Positions 46,523 to 58,212 of a DNA stretch of 64,000 nucleotides are shown piece after piece. The translations under genes were made by a program, and so were the position numbers. The stretch spans positions 248,001 through 312,000 of the forward strand of contig NKYR01000014.1 in NCBI GenBank assembly GCA_003184365.1, read 5' to 3'. Below the pieces are notes generated by a model, which was not told where the DNA came from, did no database searches, and was given only the letters and a program-made list of their open reading frames with translations. Numbering within the stretch: the first letter of the stretch is position 1; each line of letters starts with the position of its first letter. This stretch comes from Evernia prunastri (taxonomy: Eukaryota; Ascomycota; Lecanoromycetes; Lecanorales; Parmeliaceae).

Positions 46523-46909
46523 TGAGCGAGTACTAGACTCTTTGATTGCAAGCGCATAGGGGAAATTTGCTCCGAGCGAGGGTGTTATCACGGAAGATAA
46601 TTTTTGGATGGCATAAACACATAGGGTAGGATGACAACGATTGCGACGACGAATTATATCGTTAATATCTCTCCTGAAGTTGGAATTTTTGTGCTGACAA
46701 GATCTTCGCTATGTTGGGTGTACACTTCCCATCAGCGTGGTCGCAAATCGTCTCAAACGCGTTTATCGTGGTATGTGAATGAAGTCTATTGTGGTATGCA
46801 GACGCAGACCATGCATTTCAATGGCTTCAGAAACAGAGAGCTTGTGCCCAGACCGTCTCGCTGCAAAATCCTATCAAAGCGCACGCTTTCCTCACGTGGA
46901 CACACCATT
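46523..46909. other. Intergenic between convergent genes
   Basis: This is the 3' flank of the PNS1-like gene (plus) and IWS1 (minus). No gene is supported; open frames here are antisense extensions of IWS1. Confidence 0.55.
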
Positions 46910-48390
46910 CTACCGCTTAGGACCTTTTCCAGCGGCTGCAGCCTGTCTCGCCTTCATCCTCCTGAAAGCATCCTCACCACTCGCCCCCAAAGGTCTCGCA
47001 AACATGCCTCCGGCCACCTGTCCGCTCCTCGGCACAATGGTATAAGTTTTCCTGTCAACTTCCACTCTGGCCCTGTTATTCGGTTTGGGCGGCGCCAAAG
47101 CCCTTTCCCTAGCCTGGCTTGCCGCCTCAGCAGCCGAGAGCTGGGATTGCTTTTGTCGGGGGGCAGTGGGATCATAATCTGCGGATGCGAGGACGCGCTT
47201 GCGGTAGTCGTCGCTTCGTTTGAGAATGGGACGGGTCCATTCACCCAACAGTCGCTCTGCGGCGCGTTTGATGGAGAGCTCGGGCTTTTTGGACTTTGTG
47301 TAAAACAGGACTACCTTGCCGATGCCGCTGGATATCAGGCTTTCTTTGTCGATCGGTAGTCTTGCCAAGCTGGCAAAAAGTTCGCGCTGGATGTTGTAGG
47401 CAGGTAAGGAGCCATCGGAGAGAGGTTCGAGGAAGAAGCGGACGGACTCGAGAAGGTTGTTTTCGGGATCAACGACGGCATTCTCCACTTCGCGACTGTT
47501 GCGGTTGAGGAGTGCAGTCACTTCGGGGAGGAGATGGAGCTTGTGCATAGCTGGTTTTGGAGGTATGGAGTTGCGGGCTGCGACGTCGAGTTCGGCGGCT
47601 TCCGCCATGCGGTTGCGGAGGTTGGCGATTTCTTCGTCAGCCATGCTATTGAGGTCCTACATTAATTGTCAGTGAAGCTCAAAGGGTGATCAATAATAGC
47701 TGAGATGTACAATTTCGCCGGCCCTGCGGCGTCGCTTGGTTGGGTTTTTAAGGGCAGCGTCCATAGCTCTGTCAAGGGCACGCCGACGTCCTATATACTC
47801 TGTCAGCTTCCATTCGAGATGTGCACTGACTGAGTGACCCTGAACTTACGCTCCTCAGGATCCATAGCCTCCTCATTTTCCAGTGTCGCTCTCCTAACCT
47901 TTGGCTTTTCCTTTCGCACTTTCTCCCCACCCTCTGTAAATGCCTTCTTCTTGCGGACCCTTTTGCCCTCCACTTCCTGACCACCACTGAAGTCATCGTC
48001 GCTGTCTTGCTTCTTTCTTATCTTCTTCGGCTTTTCTCTCTTTCCCTCCTTTTTCTTCTTCTTGCCTCCCTCGGCATCGGCCTCCCCATCTCGCTTACGC
48101 TTGTGCCGGCCCAGAAGTTTGACGTTATCTTCATCAACGGCTATGGCGGGACGTTCTTCGATGGCTATCTGATTGGGATCGAAGTCCTCGAATTGGGCTT
48201 CGTCGACATCGGAAAGAATGGACTCGTTGTCAGAGATATCATCCATGTCTGCTCTTGGGTTGCCGATGGGTGCTGCTGGAGGGTCTTGGAGGTCTTCTAG
48301 AGGTTGATTTGGATCTCCTGGATCATGACCTGCCTCAGGCTCGGGTGATAGAGGGAGAGAATGATCTGAGAGTGAAGGCGAGGAAGACAT
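46910..48390 (-). CDS. iws1: Transcription elongation factor IWS1/Spn1
   Basis: Iws1 binds Spt6 and helps RNA polymerase II elongation and histone management in the nucleus. The N-terminal half is disordered and charged, with acidic stretches (ADMDDISDNESILSDVDEAQ) and Lys-rich ones (GGKKKKKEGKREKPKKIRKK). Two short introns (near 47850 and 47700) lead through RRRALDRAMDAALKNPTKRR to the TFIIS N-terminal-like domain in the last exon: ESVRFFLEPLSDGSLPAYNI, LFASLARLPIDKESLISSG, IGKVVLFYTKSKKPELSIKR and AERLLGEWTRPIL. The C-terminus has RVEVDRKTYTIVPRSG and ends AAAGKGPKR. Length and order match fungal Iws1. Confidence 0.95.
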
Positions 48391-51300
48391 GCTTGAGATG
48401 AGAGTGTGCCGTAGCAGCTAAGAATATATCTGTAGCCAGAGGGATTATTCCGAGGTACTGCGTGTTAAAATGAAGTGAGGGAAGTACGGTTAATTGCCTT
48501 GTGTGATTGGCAAGGTATCTTGATGTTCAATGAATTAGTGAAGACATGAAGTCGGCCGCGAGCGGTTGCCAAGCCCCAAAATCTTGGCGCTAACCTAATT
48601 GCTGCTGATTGATTGTTGTTACTCGTAAGATACGAGCTTTCAGAAGGCACCCAAACGTTCTTGAAGAATCTCTTTCGACGAGCCTCAACATCCGACAATA
48701 AATCACGTTCTCCTATTCAATACGCCAATTGACTGTTGAAAGCTCCTATAGATTGTGTTGGCCAGGTATTATCCTTTGCCATATGCTGCTGTCTCTCCTA
48801 AGTTTCGTGCCGTACTAGATATTCAGAGTACCAAGGCATAAGAGTCAACGCCAGGTACAAGCGAACAAAGAATACTGTCTCTCAACTTTCGATGTTGTCA
48901 TACAAAGTTCGATGTTGCTAGTCAACCCACTCCCATATCTAACATCTTGAAAACAGTGAAAAGTACCAAAATCGTGTGTTTCTTACTTCTACGCCCATGC
49001 GTGGGACTGTGTGACATTCATCAGTCAGCGGCGGCCGCTTTAGACGAAAACACGGAGACAGCTGGCTACCGCATCCACTCATCTTCTCGCACAACAGTCT
49101 GTCGAACAAGGAATAATTATTTCAGCAAATTCTCAGATTGACGGAGAAAGCGACCTTGTAAGCTGGGCAGAGATTGCAGACCAGGATTATGATACACTAT
49201 TGTCTCACAACCAACTTGCTGAAACCATTGTCGCGAGTGCGATGCTGACCTGTATCGTCATTTATTTCCCGAATCCACGATATCCCTCAAAGTGGAACAG
49301 AGCAATAGCATTATGATTCGGGCACGAAGGCTATGTTCACGACCAGAATGTGAGAGTAACACAATTCTTTGCTACAGGAAAGCGAAAACGCTTGGAGCGA
49401 CGTTGAGCCGTCCATGTGAAGAGAGAAAACCAAATCGGAGAAAGGCGACGAAAGGACAATTTGGAATGCTGCTGCGAAGAAAGTGAAGCAGGCGAACCTG
49501 CCTCTGGCGGCTCTAACGAAAGACTACAATTGTAAGGAGGCTGCTTCACGTAGCACGTAATCTGTAGAGCAGTGTATTTATGGTGACAGCCTCTTGGACC
49601 CCAGGATCTAATGAATCCTTCTTCCCATATGAGATACAGATCGAAGCTCGAACAGAATCCCTCGCTAGCTACGTACGATCTACCTCCAAACCAACTAATG
49701 CAGCCATATGTACTATGAGTTCTCCGTATTTCGATTCAATTTTGTCCATACTATCGGAAATCCGTAAAGTGGCCATAGATACCCTCTGGCTCTCTTCCAG
49801 GTGCGTTCCACGTGTCAAATAGCTCAATATGGAACTGGAATAATGCGTTGCCTTGCGAAGAAAAGAGTCTCCGTATTTTTGAAAATTAGAAACAGTCGCT
49901 GGAAGATCGTGACCCGTACCGTTTTCAGGACGTGCATGAGCATCCCACGTGAATCCCTCTTTCCACAAGAATTCGTATCAAATAAATTGCTAGGAACTCG
50001 ACAAGATCAACAGCTTCAGTTAACAGCTTTCGTCACGCTTCATTCGATGCAATTCATAGACATTTCCCTACCGATTTTCCCATCTTCGGCTTACCAAAGC
50101 AAGTGTTCGGCTGACAAAACGCCCCCCCACAAAACGCGGTGAGCCTGGCTAGTCACTGCTTGACTCTAGAGCAAGTGGACGATACGACGGCCACGATCGG
50201 CTCCATTCAATTTTTGACGGGCATGTTCGTCGGCATTGAACGCTCTGCGTTCCAAAGATGCCTAGAGCCGTCTGGATTAACAATTCGTTTTTCACATGAA
50301 TGCAGCTGCGACCACGGCCAACGTCTGTGCAAGCTATCAGGTTTGCTGTGACGAGAGCGACGCATTCTATTGAATCCGGAGGGAGGGGCGAGCTGGATGA
50401 CAGGGCTAGGTAGCTCTGTTTTCGGCAAGTCTTCTATCGAGTATGGACCAGACTGGTATGTATGATCTTTTGCAGGTTTGGATCGTACCAAACTGGCTTG
50501 ACTAAATTTTGCCTTGGAACATCTTTCTTCGGAGGAAGCTGTGTAAACAGACAACCGGGTTCTCATGAGTCATTACACTTGTGTAATGAAGCTATTATTG
50601 GCCTTGATTGGTAGGCGGCGCTGCAGATCGATACTGAATACCCAAAAGCTTCAACAAAATCCCAGTAAGATGGCTTTGCTTTTTCCCCAAGCTTTGGCGC
50701 AGGTGTGGTAGCACTGGGACCAATCCTCCTTGTCAGTTGTCATGGGCACTTTCCTTCGCGTGCATCATTTTAAATGGGATGTGGAGCACTAGTTAGGGTG
50801 TTCCAGGGGTGCTTGACGTGCAGCGAAGCGAAGGTGTGGGAGCTACCGGCTTTGTGAAATGTGGGACTAGGATATTTAGATCTGAGTATCCCACAGATAC
50901 TCAGCGGCAATATGGGGGCTGGGAGATGAGTGCTTCATCTGTATCAAAGCACATTAATTCAGGGTCCAGGAGTACTATACTGTAGCAGAAAAAAGCAAGG
51001 GATCTTGCAAGTTGCAACTGCCCCCACCCTCGAGTAGCACGTATATTTTGCATAGCATTGGAGACGGCTCAGAAGGATGGCTTAGAAGGATGGCTTCGAC
51101 GTGGTAAGTAAAGTAAAATGGACAGGAATACAGGATACTTTAGGTAGATGTTCTGGAGTATGTGGGGTAGAGTATTCGTCGATTCGAGTACCGTACCTTA
51201 ACCCTTAGTTGAATGTGTAACCGAACGTTTTGGAAAGGAAGCCGAATTGAGACTCAAGGTTTATGCCACTGCATGCTTGAAGCCGTTTTGGTTCATGTCA

Positions 51301-51785
51301 AATTTGCCACCAGATTCCGAATAATCTACGAAGTAAAGTAATAAAGTACCCGCAGACTGCACACTGCAGTGACAGCCTTCTCTCTAGGTAACTTATCTGG
51401 CACCAAAAGTACTCATACATACCTACAGGCTACCTTAGATATATACGCACTTAGGTACCGCTTACATACCTTACATACTGTACCTTTGTCACTTCACGCT
51501 ATCTTTTTAGCGCCAGATCTGTGACGGCAGATAATTAATTAAATTAATGACTTTTCTTTTACATACCACCATTACCACCATTACCACCACTAAACACCAC
51601 CTCTACTTTTTTTATTATTTTAACCGAATACGCAAACTTCGATTTTATTTTGGATTTGATTTTATCCAACCCTAACGTATACACCATCATCATCACACCC
51701 CCATTTCCTCCTATCCTCGGCCCCTTCGTACCTTACCTTTTTGCGCGACTCGCGCCTACTCGTCTGTCACTGTAGAGGTATCATC
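48391..51785. other. 3.4-kb gene-poor block
   Basis: Apart from a possible fragment at 49669-49984, I see no gene. The left end holds the IWS1 promoter and the right end the EDC4-like promoter and 5' UTR. The right part has many TACCTTA/TAGGTA-like motifs (51175-51490) and a CCATTAC repeat at 51563-51590. Short frames at 48947-50566 on both strands lack motifs. Confidence 0.5.
49669..49984 (-). pseudogene. Possible coding fragment, unknown family
   Basis: The minus-strand frame from YEFLWKEGFTWDAHARPENG through ATVSNFQKYGDSFLRKATHY, TRGTHLEESQRVSMATLRIS and KYGELIVHMAALVGLEVDRT has the composition of a folded protein. It is preceded directly by a TGA, and no splice acceptor is visible there. 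It may be a remnant of a larger gene or a small orphan gene. I recognise no domain. Confidence 0.3.
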
Positions 51786-54700
51786 ATGTCAACAACCTCC
51801 GATCCTGATCCTCCTTCCAATTTGCCAAGCTTGTCTGCCAATTCACGAGCCAATCAAGTCAATCCTGGCCTGACAGCCCCTCACCAAAGCTCAGCTCAGC
51901 CTGCAGATCGTCAATCATATTCCGTGTCTACAGATACACCAAGCTTACTCCAATCTCAATCTCAACCTCAACCTCAACCTCAACCTCGACCTCTTCCTTA
52001 CCACTCACCCACCATGTCGCCTAACCCCTCATCCTCTGTACCGCCTCACTCACGTGCTTCCGGTGTCAACCCTAATGCCAGCCGAAATACAACCCCCGTC
52101 CGCACGCCAGTTCCCCATGGCGCTCAGTCCAACTCGGGGCAAATGACGAACCCACTGCTCAATTTACTGAAATTTGGATCGAATACTGCTTCTCCTCAAG
52201 CTTCTCCACTGCAGCACCCTGCAGCACCATCAAGACCAGAGTATGGCAGTGCCAGCACCCACAGCATACATGGACGTGGTATATCAGCCTCGGATCTAGT
52301 TGCATCATTCACAGGCGGCAAACCGGCCACGCCTACACAGCGTGAGAAGATACCGGCGACCTCGTCAGTCAATCATCAAGATGCTTTGTTGAGGCTTCTC
52401 AATCAAACAACATCCAGAGTCGATGCTGGTCAGCAAAAATTGTCCGGGCCTACAGACGCTGCTACCAATCAGCTTTCCGAAGATCTAGCAGGTTCTTCCT
52501 TGGAAGACCAGCACCAGTCTGTTTTGGATACGAAGAGCACCGTCTCTGGACGCAATGAGTCACCGATTCGTTTCTTCGGCAGCAACGAGAATGCTCCACC
52601 AACCCCATTCGAGCCACAAGATTTACCAAAGGCAGAAGCATCCCAGAAGACGGGCCCCATTTTCACATACGTCAATCCTTTCGAAAACCTCGCTGCGTCT
52701 TCCCCCCGCGGTGTGAATCCTAGGGTCTCACCTAACGGCGATATCCATAAGCGCAAAATCAAATCATCGTCCCCTGCAGCCGGTCAAGCATCGTCACGGC
52801 GAAAGCTAACACCATCGGCCAACGATGTTCTGCAGAGTATCGAGACGTCAACACCACCGCCTCCGGATGATGGCCGTAGTCAGATAGAGGACCTTACAGG
52901 CGTTGGTGCGCCTACCAAAGATGCTGAGACGGTCGCCCAAGCCTTGAACGAGGTTGGGAGTCAGGTCGATCGACAGGTAGAAAGCGCTTTGGCCAGGGCT
53001 GAGGAGAAGACTGAGGAGAAGGAACGTGAAGCGGACATCAAGCAGGAAGCGCTCGAAGAGGCACAGCAAGCAACATTGGACGGCCTTGTACATGAGGCAG
53101 CTGTCGAAGTCAAGAAAGAACTCGACAAAGCCGAGAATCAGGGAGCTTTGGAGGAGTCCATGCCGGCATCAATGGCAGAAGCCGTCAAAGAGGTAATAGA
53201 CGAAGCTGCGCAGGGCAGGGGCGCTGACGAGTGGGAGAGCGCTGAGGGTGAAGGCAATGTGACCAACGCAGAGTCCAATCGTATCGTTCAAGTTCATCAA
53301 TTTCCCATGCGGCCGTTCGTGTCCATCGATCTTATTCAAAAGAAACCTGCTACTCTTCTGATTCGAGAGGATTCAGTTGTCAACATCGCACGATTCAAAA
53401 AGGACTTTGATCAAGCAGACCGAACTTTGGGGACTGCCACAAATGAATACATTGTGTATGGAATGCCGAAGAACGGTGGCATACGCATAATTCAACAAGA
53501 CAACGGCAATTCCAGCCTCATCTATTCGAAGACACAAGATCGTATCTTCAACATCGGCATATCTTCCGCTCATCCAGGGAGCCCACTTCGAGGCACCCAG
53601 ACGGTTATTGCCACTGGCGTCAGCGGCACTGTCTACTGGACCGCCATAGCCAGACCCGGAGAAGAGCTAACACAAGACGACATGGAGAAACAAGGTCTTA
53701 TTATTCCACCAGTACCCAATCAGCTCGACTCCACATCGGGTGGTCAGTTGAAAACCCGTGCTAAGAAGAGCAGCCGCCATCCGGAGTTCTTCGCGATAGG
53801 CCGCGGCAAATCCATCTACATTGTTCACACCGCACATGCGCAGAAATCCTCTTTAGTGAATAAGGAAGCGGTGTTGGATACGGACAAGTATTTCGCAGAG
53901 CGCAATCTGAAAGTCACTACTGGTAAAGCGGGCAAGGACTTTACTTTCAGTGAGGATGACAGCACAATCGTCACTCTTGATAAGGCTGGAAAGCTCAGAA
54001 TCTGGGACATTCGCGAGCTAACAGATGAAGCGAATGCCGGTGCATCGATGATAACACCTATCGAGGTCAAAGCTCCAATACTATCTTTCAACACGGCTCA
54101 CTCGACAGAAAAGTCATGGCCAACTTCGGTCCTTTTTGTAGACAAGCTTCGTCCTTATACGAAAGGAATAGCCCTTCGATATATCATTGTCGGTATGAAG
54201 CAGAATCACACACTTCAACTTTGGGATCTTTGTCTAGGCAAAGCGGTTCAAGAGCTCAGTTTCCCTCACGAGAAGGAGACCGACGCAATTTGCAGTGTCT
54301 CGTATCATCCGGCTTCAGGTATTATCACTGTTGGTCATCCGACTCGCAACTCCGTCTACTTCATCCATTTATCTGCACCTAAGTATAACCTGCCGAGCAT
54401 GTCGCAAGCCAAGTTTGTACAACGTCTAGCTGATAAGGATTCAAGCCTACCAAAGGCGGAGGCTACCGCCATCATGAGCGGAATGCGCGAATATTCATTC
54501 CAGAGCAAGGGCCAGCTACGGAGCGTCGAGCTAGTACCATCTTCCGGCGAGCCTGCAAGAGTTGTCGAAGACGAAGAAGATCCACTGCTGTTCGAGCTTT
54601 ATGTGATGCACTCCAAGGGTGTCACATGTCTCGGTATCAAGAAGGAGGATCTTGGTTGGTCCAGTGACAGCCGAGTACTTCACCCGATAGATGCGGAGCA

Positions 54701-56450
54701 GGCTGGTGAAATTGTTGTTAAAGACCTTCGAGAGCCGTCAGCAATATCCTCAAGTGAGCCATCGTCACTTTCAATGAATGGCGATGCTGTAGCCACTTCA
54801 TCTCCTGCAAAGCCAAAGACCCCATCGAAGGAGGTGGCCAAGTCGGAACGTGCCACAACAGAAGACGCTCAGGCTGCCCCCAACATCGCTGACAAGGCCG
54901 ACAAGAAGAAGAGCAAGCGGAATGGTGCTGTCGAGCCGATTAATCGCGCTGCGGCTGAGTCTTATACCACTGCCGCCCAGCGAACATCGACTCCGACGCC
55001 TCCAGTTGCTCCTAGTGTGACGAAAGAGACGGTCCAACCTCCTATGCTAAAGGAGGTCTCACGAGAAGCGCCTGACACCGCCTCCGTTTCCACTTCCGCT
55101 GAGGATAAATCAACCCGCCCGATCGCAAATGGAGATTCAATTAGCCTGGGCATTTCAGGGGATTTCCTCGACAAGGAGCTCAAGAAGATCGAGGTGGGAG
55201 TCTCCAAGGAGTTCAACAAAGTCTTTCGGCGGGAGCTTGAGACTCTTTACCGACGCTTCGCGGAAGATAAGCGTGTCCAAGACGCTGCTGGAGCAGCCAA
55301 GCAAGATGCAATGCTTCGTCTAGTGTCGAGTACTCTTAGTGACAATGTGGAGAAGTCGCTATCCCGGATCATCCAGAAGAGCATTCAGGACTCTGTCGTT
55401 CCGTCCATTGCCGATATCACGTCGACTTCAGTAAAGGACGTGCTCTCGACACTCGTAGCTAAGCATGTCAACGAAGCCATGCCAAGTGCGATAAAATCTG
55501 CCCTACCAGAGGCTATTAGTCGAACTATGCAGACACCCGCTCTTCTTCGCTCGATCTCAGAGCACATTACAAAGGCGGTGACTGGCCACGTTGAGCGGGA
55601 GTTCACGACGACCTTGCATAATGCCATCGTACCTACCTTTACAAACCTTGCCGTCACTGTTGCACAGAAGGTCAGTGGAGACACAGAACGCCGTGTTCGC
55701 GAGCAACTACAACAAGCGGAGATACAACACCAGAATGATAGTGTCAAGATTGACCAGCTCACAGACCTGGTCCGTAGGCTTTCTGAAACCGTGCATACAA
55801 TGGCAGCTGCGCAGTCGGACTTTCAACTTGAGATTCTCAAGCTTCAACAAAAGGCTGCTCAGGAAGGTCAGAATCTGGCTCGTCGCCCATCACCGACTCC
55901 TAGCGAATCCGCATCCATGCACGTTTCACCTGAACAGGAAGAGCTGGAGGCAATCGCAACGTCAATGCAGGAGGGTCATTTTGAAGAGGCTACGGTTATG
56001 GTACGTAATGAGATATTAAAATATCAACCCTTAGCTAATTTTGGCAGTGGCTTCAATCGAATCAGCAAGTAGCTTTGTTTGACAATCTGTTTGTACGCTG
56101 CAATCCAGGCTATCTCGGACAAGCCTCACCTTTGGTGATACTTTCTGTTGGAGCTGCCGTGACTGCTTCGCTAGCGACAAACGTTATGGAGCGCTTGTCT
56201 TGGCTCGAGACCGTTTTTCAATCGGTCAATCCCAGAGTGAGTGTCCTTCAGCCTCTCTTTTTGCGGTTAGTTGACATTTCCTTAGGACCCAGAGATCAGT
56301 GAAGTTGCTGGTAGAATCCTTGAAGTCTTAAGCCAACGTCTCGAATCAGAGTACATGCGCATTGCTGAGGAGGAGCCTCAGAATCCTGCTTTACGCAAGA
56401 TTCCCGGCTTGGCAAGGCAGGCACGTGAGCTCAAGTCTTACACTCTGTGA
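51786..56450 (+). CDS. EDC4-like mRNA decapping scaffold (fungal Pdc1/Edc4)
   Basis: EDC4 proteins scaffold Dcp1-Dcp2 in P-bodies during mRNA decapping. The ATG at 51786 gives MSTTSDPDPPSNLPSLSANS. The first ~500 residues are disordered, with a QPQPQPQP run and a short motif NPLLNLLKFGS. Then a WD40-type domain: VNIARFKKDFDQADRTLG, GMPKNGGIRIIQQDNGNSS, FSEDDSTIVTLDKAGKLRIW and AICSVSYHPASGIITVGHPT. The C-terminal half has long helices with regularly spaced hydrophobics (VEKSLSRIIQKSIQDSVVPS) and a coiled coil. Two final introns (about 56003-56047 and 56237-56285) join MWLQSNQQVALFDNLF to the EDC4 C-terminal helices (SVGAAVTASLATNVMERLSW), ending ARELKSYTL. The total is about 1,520 residues. 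An upstream in-frame GTG at 51741 is unlikely to be the start. Confidence 0.85.
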
Positions 56451-57062
56451 ATGCTGGGCAACGTTCCATGGTTATAGATCAAGAAGAGCCGCTAGACTTG
56501 CGAACCCAGCTTGAATCCCCAACAACGGCCATGTTGCCAAGTCTCGAAATGGCGGATTACATCAACTCAATACCCCAAGATCGATGGAGCTGCGGCTTCA
56601 TGGTTCGGTCAGCATCAGCATGCCCCTTTCTGAGATGATACGAGGTTCAAGGCATTGCAGATACTTCCACTTATTTATTCATCACCACGGGAACGATGGT
56701 GACACACACGGGCATCCAAGCAGACGTGCTCCACCGATCGTCACTACTTCTGTTGCGTTGGAACGAAATACTTACATGGGTGAATCAGACCCATGATCTT
56801 TACAGTCAGGACGAGGTTTTCTTTCCGGAATTCTTGCATGGACGGAGCGGCATATTAAGCAAGTGACTCCAGTGGATGTTCATCTATCGCTTTGAGGCGT
56901 CCCGGGATTCAGAGCAGATTGCTTTCAGGGCTTCTTTATACCTAGCATCAACCGCTCGTAGATACGAAATTCAATTTGCATTCTTCACATTCTTTCGTTG
57001 CATTGACTACTCCACGCCTGGAGACTCCGATATATACATTCATAAATGACCCTCGTCGACCA
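56451..57062. other. Intergenic between convergent genes
   Basis: This is the 3' flank of the EDC4-like gene (plus) and NDUFA8 (minus). No gene is supported. Confidence 0.55.
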
Positions 57063-57803
57063 CTACTCTGGCTCACGAATGCTCGCGAGATTATGTGAGA
57101 ATATTTGCCTCCTCCGCAAGTGTACGGGAGTCTCGTTTTCTGGCGCTCCGGGTACCTTTTTCTCGAGTTTCTAGGTCTCGATTAGCGTAACTGTCCACAT
57201 AGCGTGTAAAGAGCCTTACAAGCTTGTCGAATACACAGGCATTGAGCAGCTGTTCCGGTCTCCTACAATGCCATAGCTGCTGGTTGTTGTTGTCCAGACA
57301 CTGCCAGTGTTTTCGGAACTCTTCGAGGCAATTCTTGTTGATATCATCCAGCCTGTCAATTACTTAGATCAGCCCAGCTTCTATGCAGCTCCAGTCTCTC
57401 CCAAAGTTTCCCAGCCTCGCTCGGCACCCGTGGACTGTTCTTCTTCTCTCCTCGGTCTATAGTATGTGCAAGTGAAGGCACTCACACGCTAGCAGCACAC
57501 CTCGTCACTTTCCTTCCCTCCTTCATACACTCCACCTCCCCCTTCCCGTGCGCCTCCGTCTTGCACTTCATGTAGTCATCATTGAAGGCACCGCACCTCG
57601 CTCCAATGAAGAATGAGGCGCTAAGTAATGGAGCGGATGAGGCGCCGATTTCAGGGACCTTGGGTACGGAGTCGGGCAGGGGAGTGGTGTCGAGGAGGAC
57701 CGCTTGATTGAACCTGTAGACCATGGGATTAGTTTGTGATAAGTCGAGAGGGACAATACAGATTAGAGGTAAGAGTAGGTTACCTGGGCTGGCGGGCGGA
57801 CAT
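57063..57803 (-). CDS. nuo-20.8: NADH:ubiquinone oxidoreductase subunit NDUFA8 (20.8 kDa, CHCH)
   Basis: An accessory subunit of respiratory complex I on the intermembrane-space side, with twin CX9C motifs. A 20-nt first exon (57803-57784) encodes MSARQPR. The next exon gives FNQAVLLDTTPLPDSVPKVP, EIGASSAPLLSASFFIGARC, NDDYMKCKTEAHGKGEVECM and KVTRCAASV. After a further intron come LDDINKNCLEEFRKHWQC, NNNQQLWHCRRPEQLLNACV and FDKL. I add a last intron (GTAAGG...CCTAG) that restores the conserved end KLEKKVPGAPENETPVHLRR. The stop is TAG at 57063-57065. Eight Cys of the CHCH pairs are visible. Confidence 0.92.
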
Positions 57804-58212
57804 CTTGCAGGATGTGCCGTCAATTGGGACAAGCTGAAGGTACAAACGGTCGTGAATTGGATTCGGAAGTGGAGCTTGGTGAATCGGCAGCTGTGATTGG
57901 CTGCGCGGGAAACGCGCTTAGAAAGGGATAAACTCGAACTTCGAAAACAATAGGGAGCGTAAGAGAGTCATGGACTATCATGCTGTTTCAATCACTCTGT
58001 CTCTAGAAGAATAACACCTCCATTGCAACCGCTATCGCGACTCCTGTGTTCAACACCCATCGCCTACATAACGTTGCGATTCCTGCGCGTATATTCATTT
58101 AAATCGGCTTCCAACCTCTCTGTTGAGCGCGCTCCTGGTCTTCGAGTCCTCTATCGCGATCGTCCCTGAACTTCTGCAAGCACGACGCGCGAGATCAATT
58201 AGGTCGTCGCAG
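57804..58212. promoter_or_regulatory. Divergent promoter between NDUFA8 and the nucleoporin gene
   Basis: The 409 bp hold both promoters and 5' UTRs. No distinct element is identified. Confidence 0.5.

Noticed and set aside
50207..50566. Minus-strand 119-codon frame (MRTRLSVYTASSEERC...)
   Set aside because: It is disordered and basic with no domain; I found no join to the fragment at 49669-49984.
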